This document shows, piece after piece, positions 59,905 through 64,000 of a stretch of DNA of 64,000 nucleotides. Each line of letters begins with the position of its first letter. Position 1 is the stretch's first letter. The DNA comes from Microcoleus sp036704825 (lineage in GTDB: Bacteria > Cyanobacteriota > Cyanobacteriia > Cyanobacteriales > Microcoleaceae), in assembly GCA_036704825.1 (NCBI GenBank), contig JAUBSN010000041.1:1-64000 (forward strand). Direction: 5' to 3'. Position numbers and translations under genes: made by a program. The notes under the pieces were generated by a model. The model was given only the letters and a program-made list of their open reading frames with translations. It made no database searches and was not told the DNA's origin.

Positions 59905-61104
59905 ATGACGCAAGTTGTAATTGTGGGATCGGGACCAACTGGTGCGGCACTTGCCTTGCTGCTGGTGAAACGAGGTATTGCTGTAACCTTGGTTGAGGCT
60001 GCAAAAGATTCCTACCGAGTGTTTCGCGGTGAAGCGTTAATGCCCAGCGGATTGGATGCGATCGCCCAAATGGGCTTATCCACAATGCTAGAAAGTGTTC
60101 CACACCGACCAATTGATGCCTGGGAGTTCGTTGTGGGCGATCGGCAACTATTTCGAGTTGATGAGCCAATGGGGTCAAATCGACCTTGTACGCTGGTATC
60201 GCAACCGCCTTTGCTAGAAACACTTATTTCAGAAGCTAAGTTGCATCCAGAGTTTCAATTTATCTCAGGTGTTCCCGTAAAAGATTTACTGTACAGCAAC
60301 GATCGCATTGCGGGTGTAAAGCTAGGAGATGGGCGAGAAATTCCTGCTGCACTTGTCATTGGTACAGATGGTAGAAACTCGGTTGTACGACAGCGTGCAG
60401 AATTAGAGTTAGTAAAACAGCAGAATAGTATAGATGTTCTGTGGTTTAAACTTGCCGCTCATCCTCGGTTTGTGGCGGATAATGTATTTTATTCGATCCT
60501 GAATGGAGGTAGCGGATTTAGTGTGTTTCACGGGGCAGAATCAGGAAAACTTCATCTGGCTTGGGTGTTATCTGCAGATGACAAAACCGATCGGAAACAC
60601 ACAGACTGGGCAGAAACTTTCGCATCGCTATCGCCTGCGTGGATGGCAGAACATTTCCGCAACTGTGCCGATACGATCGAATCTCCGATGCGATTATCTG
60701 TTGTGGTTGGTCGCTGTCCGCGCTGGCATCGATCGGGAATCATACTTTTGGGGGATGCTGCACATCCCATGTCTCCGGTTCGCGCTCAAGGAATTAACAT
60801 GGCGTTACGCGATGTTATTGTTGCGGCCAATCACCTTGTACCTTTATTGAAAGCAGGGGCTAATTCCGAGGATATTGACTTAGCATTATCGCGGATTCAG
60901 GCAGAACGCGAACCGGAAATTATTCGCGCCCAACAACTTCAAGCACAAGAAGCGTGGAAAGGCGAACAACTGCGAAAAAATGGATTGTTGCGTTTGTTGA
61001 TGATGCAAGCTGCTCCGTTTTTGGGGGGGAAAATTAAACAATTTTGGGTAAAAGGACAGTATGAATTGCGCCAAGGAGTAACAGAGGTAAAATTGGTGGT
61101 GTGA
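59905..61104 (+). CDS. FAD-dependent monooxygenase (PHBH-like)
   Basis: 399 aa from ATG 59905 (GGGGA 7 bp upstream; an ATG two codons earlier is possible). FAD motif VVIVGSGPTGAALALLLVKR at the N-terminus; middle DG motif ALVIGTDGRNSVVRQRAELE; second FAD motif ILLGDAAHPMSPVRAQGINM then ALRDVIVAANHLVPLLKAGA. Class A flavin hydroxylases use NAD(P)H and O2 to hydroxylate aromatic or polyketide substrates. Starts a same-strand group with an alpha/beta hydrolase, a methyltransferase and an acetyltransferase, though 166 bp with a repeat separate it from the hydrolase. Confidence 0.9.
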   Translation: MTQVVIVGSGPTGAALALLLVKRGIAVTLVEAAKDSYRVFRGEALMPSGLDAIAQMGLSTMLESVPHRPIDAWEFVVGDRQLFRVDEPMGSNRPCTLVSQPPLLETLISEAKLHPEFQFISGVPVKDLLYSNDRIAGVKLGDGREIPAALVIGTDGRNSVVRQRAELELVKQQNSIDVLWFKLAAHPRFVADNVFYSILNGGSGFSVFHGAESGKLHLAWVLSADDKTDRKHTDWAETFASLSPAWMAEHFRNCADTIESPMRLSVVVGRCPRWHRSGIILLGDAAHPMSPVRAQGINMALRDVIVAANHLVPLLKAGANSEDIDLALSRIQAEREPEIIRAQQLQAQEAWKGEQLRKNGLLRLLMMQAAPFLGGKIKQFWVKGQYELRQGVTEVKLVV

Positions 61105-61117
61105 ATCGGAATGATTA

Positions 61118-61153
61118 AACCACAGAGGGCACAGAGGACACAGAGAAGGAGAT
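61118..61153. repeat. CACAGAGGACACAGAG-type repeat
   Basis: AAACCACAGAGGGCACAGAG plus GACACAGAGAAGGAG is a tandem octamer-like sequence common in cyanobacterial spacers. A relative is near 17781 before ureA. The 61105-61270 gap holds nothing else clear. Confidence 0.6.
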
Positions 61154-61270
61154 GAGAGAGATAATAATTCCGATGTTAAGGTATTTGATATAACTGAGTA
61201 TTTTTTTTGCGAAAAATCCGGTTTCTGACTACCGGTGCGTCCAGGACTATAAAACTTAGGAGAAGTTTTT

Positions 61271-62092
61271 ATGCGATCGACAACTATCAAAGGACCGATC
61301 GGCACTATTCACATCATCGAAGCCAGCCCCCCTGTCACCGCTGCGGAGTCGGAACTGCTGCCGGTGGTATTCGTGCACGGTATGGCGGTTTCTGCGAGTA
61401 TCTGGGAGGCGCAGCTTGCCCGTGTCGCCCGTACCCGACGCGCGATCGCCCTTGATATGCGGGGACACGGCGATTCTGCACCGCCGGAGGACGGCAACTA
61501 CGCGCCCGCCTCCTGTGCAGCGGATGTTTTGGCGGTACTCGACGGGCTGGGACTCGATCGAGTGGCGATCGTCGGGCACAGTTTCGGTGCTTGTATTGCC
61601 CTCGCCACAGCAGCCAGCGCACCGCACCGCATCGCGCAGTTGATCCTGGCAGACCCACCTGGAGACTTTACCAAGGTGCCTGCAGATGTGCACGAGGCAC
61701 GCATCGTCCCCTACCAGAGGGCTCTGGAGACGGAGGATTGGCAGGCTGCTGTGGAAAGCAGCTTCAATGAGGCGCTGACAGGAGGCAGGGCAGATACGCG
61801 CGATCGGGTTCTCGCTTGCTTGGCGGCGACTCCACAGGATTGTCTGTCTGGAATGTCTCGCGGGATGTTTGCCTTTGATGCAGTTGATGCTCTCGATCGC
61901 TACCTAGCAGCCCCTGGAACGCGGGCCCACGCCATTATTGCTCCCTCAAACACTTTTCCGTTCAGCCTCCACATCCTCCGTCCCACACTGACGACAACTA
62001 CGATCCCCGATACCGGACACTGGCTGATGCTGGATGCGCCGGAGGCCTTTGCTAGGGAACTTGATATCTGTTTGGGAAAAGAATCGATATGA
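61271..62092 (+). CDS. alpha/beta hydrolase
   Basis: 273 aa. Oxyanion-hole region VVFVHGMAVSASIWEAQLAR at about 35, DMRGHGDS, nucleophile elbow IVGHSFGACIAL (Ser at about 104) and the C-terminal His in PDTGHWLMLDAPEAFAREL. Complete catalytic triad. Substrate unknown. The gene is visibly richer in G and C and in Ala/Arg/Asp codons than its neighbours, which suggests recent transfer. TAGGAGAAG precedes the ATG. The stop overlaps the methyltransferase start by 4 bp (ATGA). Confidence 0.9.
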   Translation: MRSTTIKGPIGTIHIIEASPPVTAAESELLPVVFVHGMAVSASIWEAQLARVARTRRAIALDMRGHGDSAPPEDGNYAPASCAADVLAVLDGLGLDRVAIVGHSFGACIALATAASAPHRIAQLILADPPGDFTKVPADVHEARIVPYQRALETEDWQAAVESSFNEALTGGRADTRDRVLACLAATPQDCLSGMSRGMFAFDAVDALDRYLAAPGTRAHAIIAPSNTFPFSLHILRPTLTTTTIPDTGHWLMLDAPEAFARELDICLGKESI

Positions 62093-62922
62093 ATGACTCC
62101 TCGTTAAGTAGCTACAAACAGCAAATTCTTAATGACTTTAACAACCGTCAAAACTACGAGACTGAGCTTCATATGCGGGCTGCAAACCGATTAGTAGAGT
62201 TGGCAAAAATACAACCCGGTCAGCAAGTTTTAGATGTCGCGACTGGAACAGGTTTAGCGGCGATTGCTGCGGCTTTTGCTGTTGGTTCCACAGGTCGTGT
62301 TTTGGGAACTGACTTTGCTTCGGGAATGCTGCTGCAAGCCGAGCAGAAAGTCGCTGTTTCGGGACTGACGAATATCAGGTTTGAGAAAGTGGATGCAGAC
62401 GAGCAAGAGTTCCAGGAAAGCCAATTCGATGTTATTTTGTGTTCGTCGGCGATCGTCTACTTCACAGATATTCCGACATCGCTGCGTCGATGGCACAATG
62501 CTCTGAAACCAAGAGGGTTACTTGCATTTTCCTGTCTGGCAGAAACCTCCCCTACCGCGTCTATCTTGTTTCGGAAAGTAGTACAAAGATACGGTATTGC
62601 TATCCCGAATCCCAATGAGTTACTGGGAACGCCGCAGAGGTGTTGCCAAATGCTTGACAATATCGGGTTTGAAGACATCGAAATCACGACTGAGCAATTT
62701 GGCTTCTACTTGCAAGATGCGGAAGCTGCGTGGACGGGCAATGCCAAGAGTGCATTCGGGCTTCAAAATGTGAAATGGTCAGATGAACAGTGGCAGCAGT
62801 GCAAGCTGGAATATTTTACAGAAATAAATGAAGCTTCAACCGCAGCAGGTTATTGGAACGATATCACAATGTTCTTTGTCAGAGCCCATAAATCTGGTCA
62901 AGTCGATGCACTCGTTACTTAA
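62089..62922 (+). CDS. class I SAM-dependent methyltransferase (UbiE-like)
   Basis: 277 aa. Motif I QVLDVATGTGLAAIAAAFAV at about 45, post-I VLGTDFASGMLLQAEQKVAV, motif II-like FDVILCSSAIVYFTDIPTSL and HNALKPRGLLAFSC. The start ATGA overlaps the hydrolase stop, so the two are co-translated. Base composition returns to that of the host, unlike the hydrolase. The neighbouring monooxygenase and hydrolase suggest tailoring of a small molecule; the product is unknown. Confidence 0.9.
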   Translation: MNDSSLSSYKQQILNDFNNRQNYETELHMRAANRLVELAKIQPGQQVLDVATGTGLAAIAAAFAVGSTGRVLGTDFASGMLLQAEQKVAVSGLTNIRFEKVDADEQEFQESQFDVILCSSAIVYFTDIPTSLRRWHNALKPRGLLAFSCLAETSPTASILFRKVVQRYGIAIPNPNELLGTPQRCCQMLDNIGFEDIEITTEQFGFYLQDAEAAWTGNAKSAFGLQNVKWSDEQWQQCKLEYFTEINEASTAAGYWNDITMFFVRAHKSGQVDALVT

Positions 62923-62940
62923 CAAATCTTTTTTCAAAGT

Positions 62941-63405
62941 ATGCAGCATATTCACATCGCTAAAATTTCCGATTTGGATGAAGGATTAATTATCCATTTA
63001 ATTGAGGAAAGTCTGTCCCAAGGTTTTCAGTTTGTTGAAAGACTGGTTCGAGATTATCGTAATGGTTATAATTGCTTCGACAAGGTTGGTGAAGCTTTAT
63101 TTATGGCGTCATCGCAGGAAAGAACGATCGGAATTTGCGGCTTGAATCGCGATCCTTATTTCAACGATCCAAAAGTTGGACGATTGCGGCATTTGTATGT
63201 TGAGTCAGTTTGGCGGGGAAAGGGGGTGGGGCGTTTATTGGTCGATCGGCTGATTTACGAAGCCAGTCAGCATTATCAGTTATTGACGTTGCGAACAGAT
63301 ACGCCAGCAGCCGACAGGTTTTATCAAAAATTGGGATTCAAGACTCAGCGCAATTGGCAGCATACGACGCATCATTTACAATTGAGCGAGATAGACTGTG
63401 CGTGA
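62941..63405 (+). CDS. GNAT-family N-acetyltransferase
   Basis: 154 aa. Acetyl-CoA site RHLYVESVWRGKGVGRLLVD (R/Q-x-x-G-x-G/A pattern) at about 82-102; LRTDTPAADRFYQKLGFKTQ at the end. Starts 18 bp after the methyltransferase stop in the same direction, so it is probably the last gene of that unit. Substrate unknown; converges with the gene at 63415. Confidence 0.9.
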   Translation: MQHIHIAKISDLDEGLIIHLIEESLSQGFQFVERLVRDYRNGYNCFDKVGEALFMASSQERTIGICGLNRDPYFNDPKVGRLRHLYVESVWRGKGVGRLLVDRLIYEASQHYQLLTLRTDTPAADRFYQKLGFKTQRNWQHTTHHLQLSEIDCA

Positions 63406-63414
63406 CTTTTAGTT

Positions 63415-63957
63415 TTACCACAATTCATCGAGAGTTAAGTTGTGGGGGTTTTTGAGGATGAAGGCGTTGTTGTCTTTGATTAAGTCACCGCTACAGAGAA
63501 TCGGTAAGCGTTCTTGATAAGCTTTAATCGCCAGGATATAATCTTTGTCTGCGAGTGAAGTTTGAATTTTCCGCAATTTGTCAGCAATGACGCCTATTAA
63601 GGTTATTTCGCCACTTAATTTGTCGGTGTTGGGGGTGTGAATTTGCATAACAATTCCCTGAATAATCGTGTTGGGGATGCTGGTAAGTAGTTCGCTTAAA
63701 ATTTCAAATTGAGAGCGATTTTCTTCGTTTTCTAGGGTTTGGATTGCCTCGCGGATGCGGGCTGCATAATCTCCCAGGTTTTCCCGGTTAGGTAGCAATA
63801 TTTCAAATTCTTCTGCATCGGCTGTTGGTTTGTGCCAAAGTGTGGCATTATCTAAGAAAGGTTGGTCTTCATGCCAGCCGTGAGCTTGTAAGTAATTTCT
63901 CAGTTGATTTAGCTCGATTGTTTCGAGAGTTTGGCTATCTTGTGGGGTGACTTTCAT
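63415..63957 (-). CDS. hypothetical cyanobacterial protein
   Basis: 180 aa, soluble, no signal. N-terminal half is alpha/beta like (ELNQLRNYLQAHGWHEDQPF, ATLWHKPTADAEEFEILLPN), then helical (ADKLRKIQTSLADKDYILAI). AAGGAG lies 8 bp before ATG 63957. I do not recognise a family with confidence. The upstream reading frame at the window edge overlaps its start, suggesting a two-gene unit. Confidence 0.75.
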   Translation of the reverse strand: MKVTPQDSQTLETIELNQLRNYLQAHGWHEDQPFLDNATLWHKPTADAEEFEILLPNRENLGDYAARIREAIQTLENEENRSQFEILSELLTSIPNTIIQGIVMQIHTPNTDKLSGEITLIGVIADKLRKIQTSLADKDYILAIKAYQERLPILCSGDLIKDNNAFILKNPHNLTLDELW

Positions 63958-64000
63958 GGTTGAACTCCTTGGCTAATTCCCTCCATAATTGACTGAAGGG
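63935..64000 (-). CDS. C-terminal end of a gene running off the window
   Basis: From base 64000 the minus strand reads PFSQLWRELAKEFNHESHPT and R before TAG at 63935, an amphipathic helical end that overlaps the start of the next gene by 23 bp. A second frame would end at TGA within ATGA at 63954-63957 (LQSIMEGISQGVQP). Only one can be real, and I cannot tell which. Confidence 0.25.
   Translation of the reverse strand, partial: PFSQLWRELAKEFNHESHPTR

Overview
The window comes from a filamentous cyanobacterium, most likely of the Microcoleus/Oscillatoria type (order inferred, not proven). Evidence: the octamer GCGATCGC is scattered through genes, intergenic regions carry tandem heptamers such as CAACAGT, CAAATCT and ATTTTAG, and there are cyanobacterial genes (ndhL with its DUF3007 neighbour, an ABA4-like protein, a CrtISO-like oxidoreductase, a GUN4-domain protein, an NtcA-type promoter). 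No rRNA and no CRISPR array was seen; one tRNA-Leu is present.

Layout. 1-4.5 kb: wreck of an NHLP-type peptide export operon: an intact HlyD-like adaptor, an ISAs1-family insertion sequence with a broken transposase, and a truncated, stop-interrupted ABC transporter. 4.7-11.1 kb: a small-RNA candidate, an unlisted 49-aa gene, then an NAD salvage/synthesis cluster pncB-nadD-nrtR-(PchB-like)-nadE. 11.1-13.3 kb: an RTX/DUF192 fusion, a standalone Csx3 and a membrane protein. 13.5-20.5 kb: nitrogen salvage: ureD-ureA-ureB-(glycosyltransferase)-ureC on the minus strand, diverging from formamidase and its FmdB-like zinc-ribbon partner across a promoter region with an NtcA site and a Fur/Zur-like box. 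20.6-25.6 kb: a coupled radical SAM/methyltransferase-like pair, a histidine kinase and tRNA-Leu(UAA). 25.8-27.6 kb: ndhL-DUF3007-trpA. 27.9-34.9 kb: a lipoprotein with recent stop codons, a second histidine kinase derived from a larger trifunctional kinase, and a TPR-CHAT protease. 35-36.4 kb: a Panacea-type toxin-antitoxin pair between two copies of a 190-bp repeat. 36.5-46.3 kb: pentapeptide, LRR, CrtISO-like, ABA4-like and GAF proteins plus one unknown large protein. 46.4-52.7 kb: pyrD, pabB/pabC, SanA-like and transaldolase-like genes. 53-57.6 kb: a propeller-RTX protein, a secreted GUN4 protein and a Ser/Thr kinase with WD40 repeats. 58.3-64 kb: Cax exchanger, then a small-molecule enzyme cluster (FAD monooxygenase, alpha/beta hydrolase, methyltransferase, GNAT) and a hypothetical gene.

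The strongest unusual signals are repeat-driven. A GGGAGCATCT-ended MITE occurs twice with clean target-site duplications. A 24-bp-TIR element (ATAAGCTGTT) is nested inside another repeat beside the toxin-antitoxin locus. A 42-bp repeat is inserted twice, in frame, inside ureC. The ureD/formamidase promoter region is the clearest regulatory finding. No single system here can be called new from sequence alone. The best candidates are the repeat-flanked toxin-antitoxin unit, the radical SAM/methyltransferase pair, the standalone Csx3, and the approximately 79-nt RNA gene.
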